Shown here: positions 54,301 to 64,000 of the stretch, one piece after another
Position numbering within the stretch: the stretch's first letter is position 1
How the letters are laid out: every line of letters starts with the position of its first letter
NCBI RefSeq assembly: GCF_000224145.3
Contig: NW_004190398.2
Location: 156,310 to 220,309 of the forward strand
Direction: 5' to 3'
From: Ciona intestinalis
Lineage: Eukaryota > Chordata > Ascidiacea > Phlebobranchia > Cionidae
DNA length: 64,000 nucleotides
Notes under the pieces: generated by a model
What the model was told of the DNA's origin: nothing
Databases searched by the model: none
Seen by the model: the letters and a program-made list of their open reading frames with translations, nothing else
Translations under genes and position numbers: made by a program

Positions 54301-55385
54301 TCAGCTGGTGACCAGTAAAATTTTTGGTCTAAAAATGTTTCTTAGGTCTCACTGATGCCCAGCACCCGCCGTCTAATTTTTTTGGACAAACTCAGGCGTT
54401 CGTGTCGAAAATCCCCATTGGTTACCAGCTGAAGGATTACTGCCTACTCTACTGGTACGAGGTAACAGACCACACATGAAAAATTACAACAGTAACCCAG
54501 TCTTATTTACTTTTTATCTTTAGATTAGAATATAAAATGTTAGCAGAAATAAAATTGTTTAACGTTTTTTATTATTATTATCTGAAAAGTACTTTCTTGC
54601 AATTGCACACATTTTCCGGTGCATTAATATGTATGGTTTAATGTAGGGGACTATTATTGATTATATGCCAGAAAACTGATTCACATAAACACTCCAGGTA
54701 ATCCTTTAGCTGGTGGCCACCTGAAATTTTGGTGTCAAAATGTTCTTTAGGTCTCACTGATACTCACTGTATAATTTTTTTTTGAAAAAACTCGGGCGTT
54801 CAAGTCGAAAATTAAATTTAAAAGTGTGCGAAAACATGCTTTGTCACTGTAATTCGTCTAATTTGCGTAGGGTTAACGATTTATTATGTCACAATCGCGG
54901 TCTGTTACGTCACAATAGTGGTATATTACATACGTTACAAGACCGCATAGCCTTGTTTTTTCCCCACTGTTTTAACGTTGGAATCAAACGTAACAATACG
55001 CATTCTATGATATAATAATCCAACCTTGGTTTAATTCAAAACGGCTGGTGTGGAAAAAACGGTGACGCAGCACGATTTTGCTCACTTTTAAAGTTAATTT
55101 TCGACTCGAACGCCCGAGTTTTTTCAAAAAAAAATTATACAGTGGGTATCAGTGAGACCTAAGGAACATTTTGAACCCAAAATTTCAGGTGGCCACCAGC
55201 TAAAGGATTACCAACACTCCATACACATTATTTCACGGTTTATTGCCATATTATTCCAAACACATATATTAGCCAGAAAACAAAAAGGTAGCTGCTTTAA
55301 ATACAATTGAATGACGTACCGAATTTACTTGACTGTCCAAACCATCCCCAACTGCTCCTTTATCAACTGATATTTCCGACTTCAT
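51310..55385 (-). CDS. HAUS1: HAUS augmin-like complex subunit 1
   Basis: Six exons: 55329-55385, 54098-54272 (or 54275, a NAGNAG acceptor), 53550-53817, 52816-52932, 51961-52105, 51310-51408; about 286 residues against 278 in human. Augmin binds spindle microtubules and recruits gamma-tubulin for branching nucleation. The order of short motifs fits HAUS1: VYAWLSE near the N-terminus, FELNQEAISYLHEW, a DLSPKATVSLKIL segment followed by a Leu-rich helix, a coiled coil in exon 4 (ELNEKLNDEMKNAEFLAKR), SHEELVKRGDEIKDLQEKL and a C-terminal helix ending NLSELEDTLNNTIINLNG. Charged coiled coil throughout. Introns hold a SINE, the N gap, a MITE and two hAT-like elements. The assignment rests on remembered family sequence. 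Confidence 0.72.
51660..51925. repeat. Simple tandem repeat in HAUS1 last intron
   Basis: Several copies of ATCAAAAACATACAGAAAAC joined by TTTTTTGTTTTG-type runs. Confidence 0.7.
52125..52272 (-). mobile_element. tRNA-headed SINE, cut by the assembly gap
   Basis: TATCCTCGCGTGGCCGGAAA through ACGAGTTACCATGTATGTTA, then N. The tRNA-like part would lie in or beyond the gap. Confidence 0.75.
52273..52397. other. Assembly gap (125 N)
   Basis: Run of N in a HAUS1 intron, beginning inside a SINE copy. The true length is unknown. Confidence 0.99.
53275..53489 (-). mobile_element. MITE copy in HAUS1 intron, with internal duplication
   Basis: AGTGGGGTGGGAAAACATTG to GATACCCCACCCTACTA; a short internal duplication (TTTTAAACATATTCTCAC / TTTTAAACATATCCTCAC) makes it ~215 bp. 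Confidence 0.8.
54295..54440. mobile_element. Short hAT-like element related to the 516 bp one
   Basis: Inverted ends AATCCTTCAGCTGGTGACCA and GGTTACCAGCTGAAGGATTA around ~105 bp that match the outer part of the larger element. It lies just outside the acceptor of HAUS1 exon 2. Confidence 0.68.
54697..55212. mobile_element. Non-autonomous hAT-like DNA transposon, 516 bp, with target duplication
   Basis: Inverted terminal repeats of about 120 bp, starting GGTAATCCTTTAGCTGGTGG, are flanked by the perfect 8-bp direct repeat AACACTCC (54688-54695 and 55213-55220, one extra A on the left). An 8-bp duplication fits the hAT superfamily. The middle has no transposase. Lies in HAUS1 intron 1. Confidence 0.8.
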
Positions 55386-55954
55386 AATTTAGGCAGTTGT
55401 GTAATTTAATGTTTTTTTAGAAATCCACTCATACAAAAAAATGAAACGCAAAAGCGAAAAAGCTTGAACTTTACAAATATTTAAGAAACAAAACAAAAAT
55501 GAAAATTTGGCGGGTGCAATAGAAATCAATATATACATGACGTCACAAATTAAATATGATTTCGTCCCCGAAATCGTTAATCGCTATATTTCTGATGCTT
55601 ACGACAAGCAATCTTAGTTTAATCATAGTTTAATAATACACTTCTTTATTAAACTATGGTTTAATATGCACGGCAAATATTATAATTGGAAAATAAAAAG
55701 CGCTCTTATTCATTAGAGAAATAATTAGGTAGAAAAACTTACGTACACTTTTTGTACCAAAAGGACAACTGTTTAAGCAAAGAGATTAAAACCTCTTCGG
55801 TTTAAGTTTGAAGAAACTTAACTAAAACACACGCCAAAGCATTGTGAAAACAATGTAACAAGAAAAACAAACAACACTCAAAGAGGAAAAACACAACACA
55901 GTGAAGGCACGCAGGTGATTCAATAGGTGAAGTGATAAAGTGCATAAATCTTGA
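55386..55954. other. Intergenic between HAUS1 and the CCCH gene
   Basis: Both genes are on minus. Holds the CCCH 3' UTR and HAUS1 promoter; an inverted repeat (TAGTTTAATCATAGTTTAAT and its near complement) lies at about 55616-55672. Confidence 0.5.
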
Positions 55955-57896
55955 TCAGTTTTCGTTCGACTCGAGAGGAATTTTCATTTCTTCAGCCCCG
56001 TGAGCAAAATGGCATGCAGCCCCAAATACGCATTTGTTGTTCAGCCACCTAAAGGTGTTTAATTTATAAGAAAGCAAAATAGTGCAGTTACACTTTTGGA
56101 ATAAATATTACTTACAGTTGACACATCTCAGTCTTAAACTTGTACACTGTTGAGATGTCCTTACGTTTTTCTCGTTCATAATGTGCAAAAGTGCATTGGG
56201 TGCCGTACGGACATCGACCAGTCGCTTGAAAGATTTTGCACATCCGTGTCTTATATTTAACAACAAGCTCTTCGCTTCCTACAGAACAAGAAGATTATTA
56301 CGACTTGGTGTGTTATTACGTGGGGTACAAGTATCGTAAACGGCATTTATAGTATAAACACTTTAGTGCTGGTGACGCTAATGAACTGAAGTTACATTTT
56401 TTAATATATAGCCCGTTAGTAAGCACTGACACATTAATGTATGAGACATGTCTATATCAGACAAATGACGTGAGAACTAGTACCCAAAAAAGGACTTTAA
56501 AAAATTTACTATTTCTTACCATGTGCAAAGTCACATCTTTCGCCGTACTCGCACGCCCCACTAGAGTTCCATGACTTGCAGAGGCGGGTTTTAACTCTTG
56601 TTGAATTTTTTTCGTCTTCCGTGTGATAAAAGTTGCATTTATCGCCATAGGGGCAAGTGCCAATCGTGTAGTATGTAGTACAAGGCTTTGTCTTGAACTT
56701 TGACGAAGCATTCTTCCGCTTTGAAGCTGCGATGATAAATCAAAATAAAATTGTAGTTTCTACTGTTAGCAATTTCCTTTTATATTGAATTGATTTACCT
56801 GATCCGACGACCGCACTGAAATCTGCGTCAAAACTGTTGTCATCGCCGGTGACGAAATCTGTCGATTTAATCCCCGGCGTAAAGTATTCGGTTTTGTCAT
56901 CATATTTACCACTTCTGCATGAAAAAAACACTTGTATGCCGGAGGTTATTGAGAAATGGTATTTTCCCTTACTCAGTTTCGAAATGGTGCGGTGTTGTTT
57001 GCTTGCGTTGCTTCAGTGCTGGTTGGTGCCATTGCTTTCCACTGGGCGTGTATTTCTGAAACTGCAGCGCAAGCTTGGTTAGATTTCGTGCAATTTCATC
57101 ATCGTTTCCAGCGGATGACGTCAGAATATTTTCGTCATTTGTACTCCAAGTTATCGACGGCGGACACTGCCGCGGCTTGTCTGGTGCATCATAATCTGCA
57201 AATGTGGATCCAATTCCGGAATCGAAAAGCGTGGAACAGCTTTCATCACGTGGCTTAGCATCGGCGACGTCATCAAATAAATGCAGCTTTTTTGGTAGGG
57301 GCGAAGAAAATCTACGAGGCCGAAACTGTCCAAGTGGGGTCAGGAATCTTCGAACTGCAGAAAGCAGGTACGGAAAAGTGTTTTAGGTGCATATTGTCAA
57401 GTTAATTTAACAAATGTTGCGACTTATTTAGGTTGACATCTCCCGTAGGTTGGGCCTATATTTATACACATATAGTAGGGTGATGGAAGACGGGACACCT
57501 TTGGCACATAATATCCAAACACCCTAATCGTGTTTTAAACAACTAACAACGGGGTATGAAACTTGAAAGTCGTGAGGAAACTGTCTTATGATTCATTGAA
57601 TGTTCTTTGTTTACTACGTAATAGGACTAGAAAATGAAAAACAAGGTGTCCTATCTTTTTCTAACCACTTTTCCCACCCTACCATATACATCTTCACTTA
57701 TAAGCCTTAGTTTCCCTCATTAGTAGCATACATATACACTGTATACATTTGAGTTAACTTAACACAACCTTCACAACCTAACTAATGATTTGTGCAGCTA
57801 TATTGAATTGGTAACGCTGGTCTTCAACTTAACATTTCTATTCAGCTTACGTTTAAACGGCGAGTGTTCTTCATTGTCGCTTAAATTTAATTCCAT
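55955..57896 (-). CDS. Protein with four tandem ZFP36-type CCCH zinc fingers
   Basis: Six exons: 57851-57896, 56973-57354, 56799-56914, 56520-56726, 56116-56278, 55955-56048; 335 residues. The N-terminal half (1-190) is polar and low in known motifs. Four fingers fill the C-terminal half: 197-216, 231-250 and 264-283 with spacing C-x8-C-x5-C-x3-H, and 303-321 with C-x7-C-x5-C-x3-H. Each is led by KTKPC, KTRLC, KTRMC or KTEMC, the lead-in typical of TTP/ZFP36 and of nematode PIE-1/POS-1-like proteins that bind AU-rich or maternal mRNAs. TTP relatives normally have two fingers. RNA binding in the cytoplasm is inferred; the exact orthologue is not known to me. Confidence 0.85.
57473..57683 (+). 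mobile_element. MITE copy in CCCH gene intron 1
   Basis: TAGTAGGGTGATGGAAGACG to CTTTTCCCACCCTACCA, slightly longer than usual. Confidence 0.82.
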
Positions 57897-58119
57897 GTTT
57901 ACTCTAAAATGCACATCAAAAAATAGTGGCCAAAATATGAGCCAGCTTTTTAAAAGCAAGAGATAAAAAGTAATAAGGTTCGATTATCTGCTACTGCTCG
58001 AGGAACGTCGCTGGGCTCAAGCACTGTAAGGTGTAAGGCTGTTTGTAATTAATCCTTGAAGTCCTACAGATAAGAAATTGGTACGCGGTAAAATATATGC
58101 AAGCAGTTTTTTTTTTTAT

Positions 58120-58831
58120 TCATCCATTTATGTCGAAATTTTTCGGCAGCAAAGACAGTTCTCCGGCTTTGTACAAATCGCTGTAGTGTTTCTTAATTCG
58201 TCTCAGTTTCTTTGGTCTTCGTACGTGTTGATCCGATTGTGACGTCATCGGTGGAAAAGAATACGTCACAGATGACGTAGACTTTACTGTTTTATCAGAA
58301 ATTCTGCTGCCAAGATTTGTTTGCAGTGACGTCATTGGTTTCAGGGGCTGTCGCCCTGATGGCGCAAGCGTTGATGACGTAACAGATGACGTCACATTAA
58401 CCGCGATGTTCGTGAGCGGCGGAAGTCTAAAAACAAAGCATTCGACGTTTACTTTTGTACTAAAACAAGAAGTAACTATACGTATGTATTCAAGTCGTAA
58501 AACGGATAGTAGAACTGGTATACAGTTATCAAACAGCAAAGCGGGCTAATGTACAGTTATAGGTAAATTCAAAACAATGTCGAACTTTCAGTACTTCACC
58601 TACCTTGTTAGACTGTTTTGATGAGATTCCATTCTGGAAACTTTAATCGCCGATTTCTTGATACCTGCGTGGATTGTGAAGATTCACACAATATTTTATG
58701 TTTGATGAAGTCAATACAAGTAACACACCCTACTTATTCTTCTAACTTTACACAGCGGTTATAAAAAGTAAAATACGCTTACCTGCTGGCAAAGGTTGCA
58801 ACTTAATTTTGTTCGTCGATTGCTTGCTCAT
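58120..58831 (-). CDS. Small basic protein, not recognised
   Basis: Three exons: 58783-58831, 58604-58664, 58120-58426; 138 residues, canonical splice sites and phases that close. Starts MSKQSTNKIKLQPLPAG. The middle is rich in Ser, Thr and Val (SSVTSSTLAPSG, SSVTYSFPPMTS). Near the C-terminus is a basic cluster, RRPKKLRRIKKHYSDLYKAG, that could serve as a nuclear signal. No membrane segment and no domain I know. It lies 223 bases upstream of the CCCH gene on the same strand. The call as a real gene rests on splice consistency and composition. Confidence 0.6.
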
Positions 58832-60083
58832 GGCGGCGATTGTTTACACACAATGGCGGCGCACTGCTGCTGATGACATCTCGCGCAATGGTTCTAAATA
58901 TTTCATGAACGTTAGAAGGTCGAGAAACGACAGCAAAGAGTTCTTTTAAATAAAACAACCTTACAGTAGGACTGATGACATTCAGATCTTTTCGGAGATT
59001 GGCAACCTTGACTTTTTTCATCCCTAAATCGTTACGGAGCCGATTAGCTTTATTCAAAGACAGCCGATACAACTCTATTTATATTTAGCAGGCTCGTATT
59101 ACATGCTGCTTTAAGAATTGGGTATTGATGCAGTTATATTATACTTTAAATATTCTTTGTTTACTATAGTTTACAATGTTTGTAAACCGCATTTTCTGTA
59201 AAGATCTATTTTCAGCATTTTAACCTGAACACTACTATAGCTCAAACATAACCGTAGATCTATGATAAAAGTAACCTGAGCTTGAGTCTTTTAAAAAACA
59301 GCAAATTTGAACTTAACATTTGTGATAAATTTAAAGGTATATGTCCTAATTATATGCAGGTTCAAGTCTTGAAATCACGGAAAGCGACAACAAAAAGTAA
59401 AAGATAATGTTAGAAATATATCGAATAATATACATTAATAATAACATGCGATAAATGCGACTAGAATTGGCTAAAAACAAGCTGTTTTACCGCACCAGTA
59501 AAGTTGCGGTACAGGATACAGTAGGAAGTAGCAATAAAATAAATATGACTGGTAATTTACAAATGAAAATTTGCACACAACTGATAGCCCCAATCATCAC
59601 AGCTTTTGAGAGTACTGCTGACCAAGCATCTACGAGAAGTGAAGCAACGACTAAACTGCAGAATACCACATGACCACATAACCACCGACAGTGACATTTT
59701 GCGCTGTTGATTGTCTTGCTAGAGTGTGTAATTACAGCGAAAAATTCGTGGTATTTCGCCACTTTGCAAGAGTTGCATTTAGGTTAAAATGTGCTTCATG
59801 TAAGACATAGGTACACATTCTCGGGGTTTTTAAACGGGAAGCCCAACTTATACACTCATAATCTACACTTTATACAGTGTCTCGCAACACCTCATACCTT
59901 CTTCATATACGATGTGAAAGCAGAATAAAATAAAACCTAACCAACAATAAGCAATATTTTAGTAGCTGCGTGTGTTAGCACGTTGCTAATGAATAATTTC
60001 GAAAAACAAGAAAATGTCAACGCCAAAGAAAAGTGACACGCGTTTTCGGCTGCAGGCGCAACTCATTATCTCTTTACTGTTAA
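58832..60083. other. Gene-free interval upstream of the small basic gene
   Basis: The minus-strand promoter of the small gene and the 3' flank of ACBD3. Open frames exist on both strands at 59455-59762 but show no coding character. Confidence 0.45.
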
Positions 60084-63000
60084 TCATCTTGTATAATAGA
60101 CACGATAGTATAAAGTCTTCGAGCGCCAAAGTGAGTAACTGTTGTCAAATTTTAGCAGGTAGACCCCACGACCTGGGTAACGGTGTGAACCAGCGTGTAC
60201 TTCAAGGTGTGCATCACGGCGGTAGATCGGCACCACTTCGTCCGTGGGTGGGCGGTGTGGGCTGTTCGAGCCTTTTTCTGGGTCCGAAAGTTCTGTGAAA
60301 AAACAAAACGTTGGTACAAATGAAGTGGAACCGTCTCGTATCTTAGATTTTTATTTGTTCTTGTTGTGTTGTTTTACTCTCGCTTATTTATTCTATGTAC
60401 AATAAAAAAAAGAAAAAGTTGTGTAGAAACATTATTGGTAATATTAGGACTAAATTGGTAATATCAGGACTGGATTTCGCCAGTATTTTTAAACACTTCA
60501 ATTTGAAATTGCAATAAATTGACTTTTTTGATAAATTGTCATTGGATTATACTTGGAGAAATCCATGTTTGTTAAACAATTTCAAAAATGATAAGCATCA
60601 AGTATGCAACCTAGGCTTAAGCCTTAAACATGCGCTAGTATTTATTACTGAAGTATTTTAAATTTTACCTTCGTCTGTTTCTTCATCTGAGCTTTCCCCG
60701 ATTTGCACAGAAACTTGTTGATCTTCAGAATCCGTCCATTCGAAGTAAACGCCAAATCCAAGGTCATATGAGTCTGTAGCAAACTCCCAGAACACATACG
60801 CTCCTGTAAAGGGGCTGTAAAGTTTAGCTAGGATAATGGATACATCTAGAGCTAAATAACAGGTCCCATGAACTGCTTTGCAGTAAGACCTCACTCATAC
60901 AGACGGAATGTCAGAATGCAAGTTTAGCTGACTAGTTTTCCTAATAGACATGCAGTTAAACTTAACACTCTCAAAAGATGATTGAATGTAACCTACTTTA
61001 TCCTCGCGTGGCCGGAAAACGACAGTCAAACACGGGGGTTCTGCATCATACACCTCATGCCACCTTACGAGTAGGTGATTATTTTTTGGGAATTTTTTCA
61101 TTTTTTATGTATGACCAATAATTTGGACAACCCATTAGTGACAAATGGGTTGGAGCGATTGTCGTTAAATGTCTTGCCCAAGGACACATATGCCTACAAT
61201 GGTAGCAAAGAGCCTTGAGCCCATTACCTCTAGGATAGAGGCGTCCTGACCAACTGTGTTACGCGCTGGGTTACGCATGCAAAATTAGAAAAATCTTAAA
61301 TTAATGACGCCAATTGACGCTCACCTTCCTCATGAGTTGGCACGCGCACAGTTACAACTTCTCCTCTGCCAACAGTCAGTACAGACTCTGGATCTCGTTT
61401 AATTTGTTCCTTGAACTCTGTGATCTGAGGTCTTGTCCACATTGAAGCATCTTCCACTGGAGTAGCAGAACCTGACATGCAATGAATGCTAAATTGAGAA
61501 TAACCAGTAATAGGTTGTTTTGTGCAAATAAAGAGAAAATGTGATAAAAATATTTTTTGATCAGAAATTAAAAGGTTTTTTAATGTACTTATGATACCCA
61601 AAAGAAAAAAAAAACTTTGCAACTTAAGTAATTGCAATTTTTGATTCAAATTCGTATTTAGATGTTATTGTTAATTATGCTGCACAATGAGAAGTATAAG
61701 AATAAAATAAAACCTGATTTTTAAAAGTCCATTCTGTGCCTTAATCAACATGAACTATATACAAAAAACAATAATATGTATTAGGTAGACCTAGTGCGTG
61801 ACAATTAAATACAAAAAATAGACAGTGGACATTAAAAAAGATGTATTAATAATTTATTTTACTACTATATGTGTTTAAGGAATAAGACAGGACACAACTT
61901 GATAAATAAGCATGACTGGACAAATTGAAATTACTTTACAATTTGAAAATTCAGGGATTGCTGCAATCCCTAAAATGATCAAACTATACCATGTACTATA
62001 TAAATCAATGGCATTTGATATTATAGCTTTGCAGATAGTGTGAGGGGTATACAGTAGGCCTATACAGAAATCCAACATGCATAAAATGTGGAATTGTGGC
62101 ATATCTGTTTTCATACCTTCTGATCCAGCTGCTTCACTTTCAGTTGATTCTAATTCTTCTTGTCTTTGCTCTTGTTGCCCTTTTGTTGAATCAGTTTGTG
62201 TTTGTTGTTGTTGTTGTTGTTGTTGCTGTTGATATAGCTTCATGTACTGCTGGTAATGTTGTTCTTGTAAATGGCTGATCAAAACTGCTTGCTGGAAACA
62301 AATACAAAAATATGTTTAAAAAAATAAATAAACAACAGGTAAAATATCACTGTCTTATTTTAAAAGCCAAAAAAGCCTAAAATGTAAGATTATAATTTAA
62401 TAAATTTGGATAAAAAAAAAACTTGGATAAAACATATTTGGTATTTTTTTAGCTTTCTTACAAAAAAATAAAAAAAGAATAGCCTGTTTTAAACGCAGAG
62501 GTCACCATTAGGTCACCAGACTTACCAGCATAAGGTTGTATGGGGACATTATACCTTATAAGGATTATGTGACAAATGCCAACACAGGGCATTTATCACT
62601 CCTGTTGTTAATCATAATTACTTATTTATAGTCATAAAATTCCTATGCCACAATAGGTGATACACTATTCAAAACAGTGTTTCCGAATTAATAGGTAGCT
62701 TACATTTCCGCAAAAAAAATATGGTTTCCTCTGCCACACTACTTAAAATAAGTGATACACTATTTAAAACAGTGTTTCCCAATAAATAGGTAGCCCACAT
62801 TCATCACAGAAAAATATGGAAAATGCAACACTTGTTTTGTAAAATAAATTATAAACCCACAAACTATATTTAAATTATAAATTGTGCCCACTGACCACGC
62901 TCGACAAAAAATTTGCAATGCCCCTTATTGAAAACAACTGATTTTGAGCTAAAAAAGAAAGAAAAATGTACACTTAGTTTATTTTCTATTGTACAGTAGT

Positions 63001-63873
63001 ATTGGTATACACTAGAATGCTGTATTATCTGATGTGTTCATTGTTCAAACAGTCCAACAACGAAATGATTCATCAGGAAATTGAATGTTTGAATCAATTT
63101 CCCTTTTACTCACATGTGAGCTAATAACTACTTAACATAATACTAACAGGAAATTGTATTTTAACTTCTAATCAAGAATAAACCCTGTCCAAATAATTTA
63201 AAACACTTTCTAGCATAATTAGCCCCAAACAAAATTAATCTTTCTTTTTGTTCCATAATACAAACAGGAAATTGTATTTTTAACTTGTAATTAGGAAATA
63301 AAAGCTGCCTGAATAATTTGAAACACATTCTGACATAATGAAACAACTAAAATTAATTTTGTCTTTTCCCCATTTTTGCTTTTACTTTTTGTTGCTGTTG
63401 TTTCCAATTTAAAAGTTATAGTAAATAATTGGTAAACATTTAAACCAAATAACCAAATAGCCACCATAATAAAATATTCTTGAATTTTTATTATTAAATT
63501 TTAAAATGTATAGTAGCGTGGGGGAAGATGGGACACCTTTAGCACATAATATCCAAATATCCTGATCGTGTTTTCAACAACTAACAACGGTCTAGAAAGT
63601 TGCGGGGATGAGGTTTTATTATTCTTTAAATGTTCTTTGTTTACAACCAAATAGAACGAGAAAATAGATTGAAAATGTGTCCCATCTTCCCCCACCCTAC
63701 TATATAATATGAACTAATTTCTGCCCTAATTAATTATGGATTTGTCCACCACATTGTTATTACTAATGTATTTTAAGAGTATTACCTGTTCTGGGTTTCC
63801 TGGGTATTGTTGAGCAGCGTATTGCTGGAACTGTGCATGTGTCTGTGCGTTTAATGCTTGCATTATCTGCTGT
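60084..63873 (-). CDS. ACBD3: Golgi resident protein GCP60 (ACBD3), C-terminal half
   Basis: Five exons in the window (minus): 63786-63873, 62117-62291, 61325-61471, 60669-60803, 60084-60292; earlier exons with the acyl-CoA-binding domain lie beyond base 64000. ACBD3 is a Golgi scaffold that binds giantin/golgin-B1 and recruits PI4KB. Visible: the Gln-rich linker ([20 protein letters not shown], then [14 protein letters not shown] and a poly-Gln run of about eight), then the GOLD domain, beginning [15 protein letters not shown], with [37 protein letters not shown], an acidic loop ([10 protein letters not shown]), then [17 protein letters not shown] and the conserved C-terminus [15 protein letters not shown]. 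Phases close at all four junctions. Confidence 0.95.
60983..61275 (-). mobile_element. tRNA-headed SINE copy in ACBD3 intron
   Basis: Full-length copy from TATCCTCGCGTGGCCGGAAA through GACAACCCATTAGTGACAAA and GTCTTGCCCAAGGACACATA to a tRNA-like head (GAGCCTTGAGCCCATTACCT ... ACCAACTGTGTTACGCGC). Confidence 0.8.
62655..62796. repeat. ~95 bp tandem duplication in ACBD3 intron
   Basis: AGGTGATACACTATTCAAAA and AAGTGATACACTATTTAAAA, each followed by CAGTGTTTCC and AATAGGTAGC. Confidence 0.7.
63145..63340. repeat. ~118 bp tandem duplication in ACBD3 intron
   Basis: Two copies of ACAGGAAATTGTATTTTAAC with matching continuations through AATAATTT(A/G)AAACAC and CATAAT. Confidence 0.7.
63511..63703 (+). 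mobile_element. MITE copy in ACBD3 intron
   Basis: TAGTAGCGTGGGGGAAGATG to CATCTTCCCCCACCCTACTA; near consensus. Confidence 0.88.
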
Positions 63874-64000
63874 CTGCAATAATACCAGAGATTTAAACAT
63901 ATATATTTATATATCATACCATTTTATAGTGATGTTGTTAAGTATACGGAATTGTTGGTGAATATCAAAAAATACTTTTATAGTTTATATTAAAAATACT

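Noticed and set aside
59487-59762. 91-codon minus-strand frame with two hydrophobic stretches
   Set aside because: The plus strand is open over the same bases, there is no splice or promoter support, and composition looks like chance in AT-rich DNA.
60014-60298. 94-codon plus-strand frame
   Set aside because: Antisense to the last ACBD3 exon, which has a clear GOLD-domain reading on minus.

Overview
The window is animal nuclear DNA, almost certainly from an ascidian of the genus Ciona. It is AT-rich and carries intron-rich genes of clear animal families: synaptojanin, replication-dependent histone H3, actin, CYP4, HAUS1, a CCCH finger protein and ACBD3. It is also peppered with two short repeat families that look like those known from Ciona: a ~190 bp MITE whose ends begin TAGTAGGGTGGGGGAAG, and a tRNA-headed SINE. 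No prokaryotic operon, CRISPR array, retrovirus-like element or rRNA was seen. One run of N (52273-52397) marks an assembly gap.

Layout, left to right. Bases 1-11701 (minus) hold the 5' two-thirds of a synaptojanin gene, running off the left edge inside its inositol 5-phosphatase domain. Bases 12366-12776 (minus) and 23439-23849 (plus) are two intronless histone H3 genes encoding the same protein, with matching promoter blocks, histone 3' stem-loops and downstream elements. Between and after them lies an actin array: one canonical cytoplasmic-type actin on minus (A, 14810-16357), six on plus (B-G, 25266-42213) and one divergent actin on minus (H, 43190-45449). All eight share the same five intron positions. 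A, F and G are canonical 375-residue actins and C is close to canonical. B, D, E and H have changes at ATP-site residues, and D also has an enlarged DNase-binding loop. A CYP4-type cytochrome P450 follows (46416-50795, plus). Then come four minus-strand genes: HAUS1 (51310-55385), a protein with four tandem CCCH fingers (55955-57896), a small unrecognised basic protein (58120-58831) and the 3' half of ACBD3 (60084-63873, continuing past the right edge).

The most unusual observation is in synaptojanin. Between the start of the 5-phosphatase domain (VGTWNVNGGK, then GLKDWLLD) and its continuation ([13 protein letters not shown]), the exons encode two complete SH3 domains, in frame and in consistent splice phase, where known synaptojanins have a short surface loop. 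The exon phases mean the SH3 module cannot be removed by simple exon skipping. The second theme is an actin nursery: intact cytoplasmic actins next to paralogues that have lost or changed Asp154, Gln137 or His161, while short nucleotide tracts stay near-identical across the array as if kept so by gene conversion.

All gene models here were assembled by eye from splice signals, reading phase and remembered family sequences. No alignment or database search was run.
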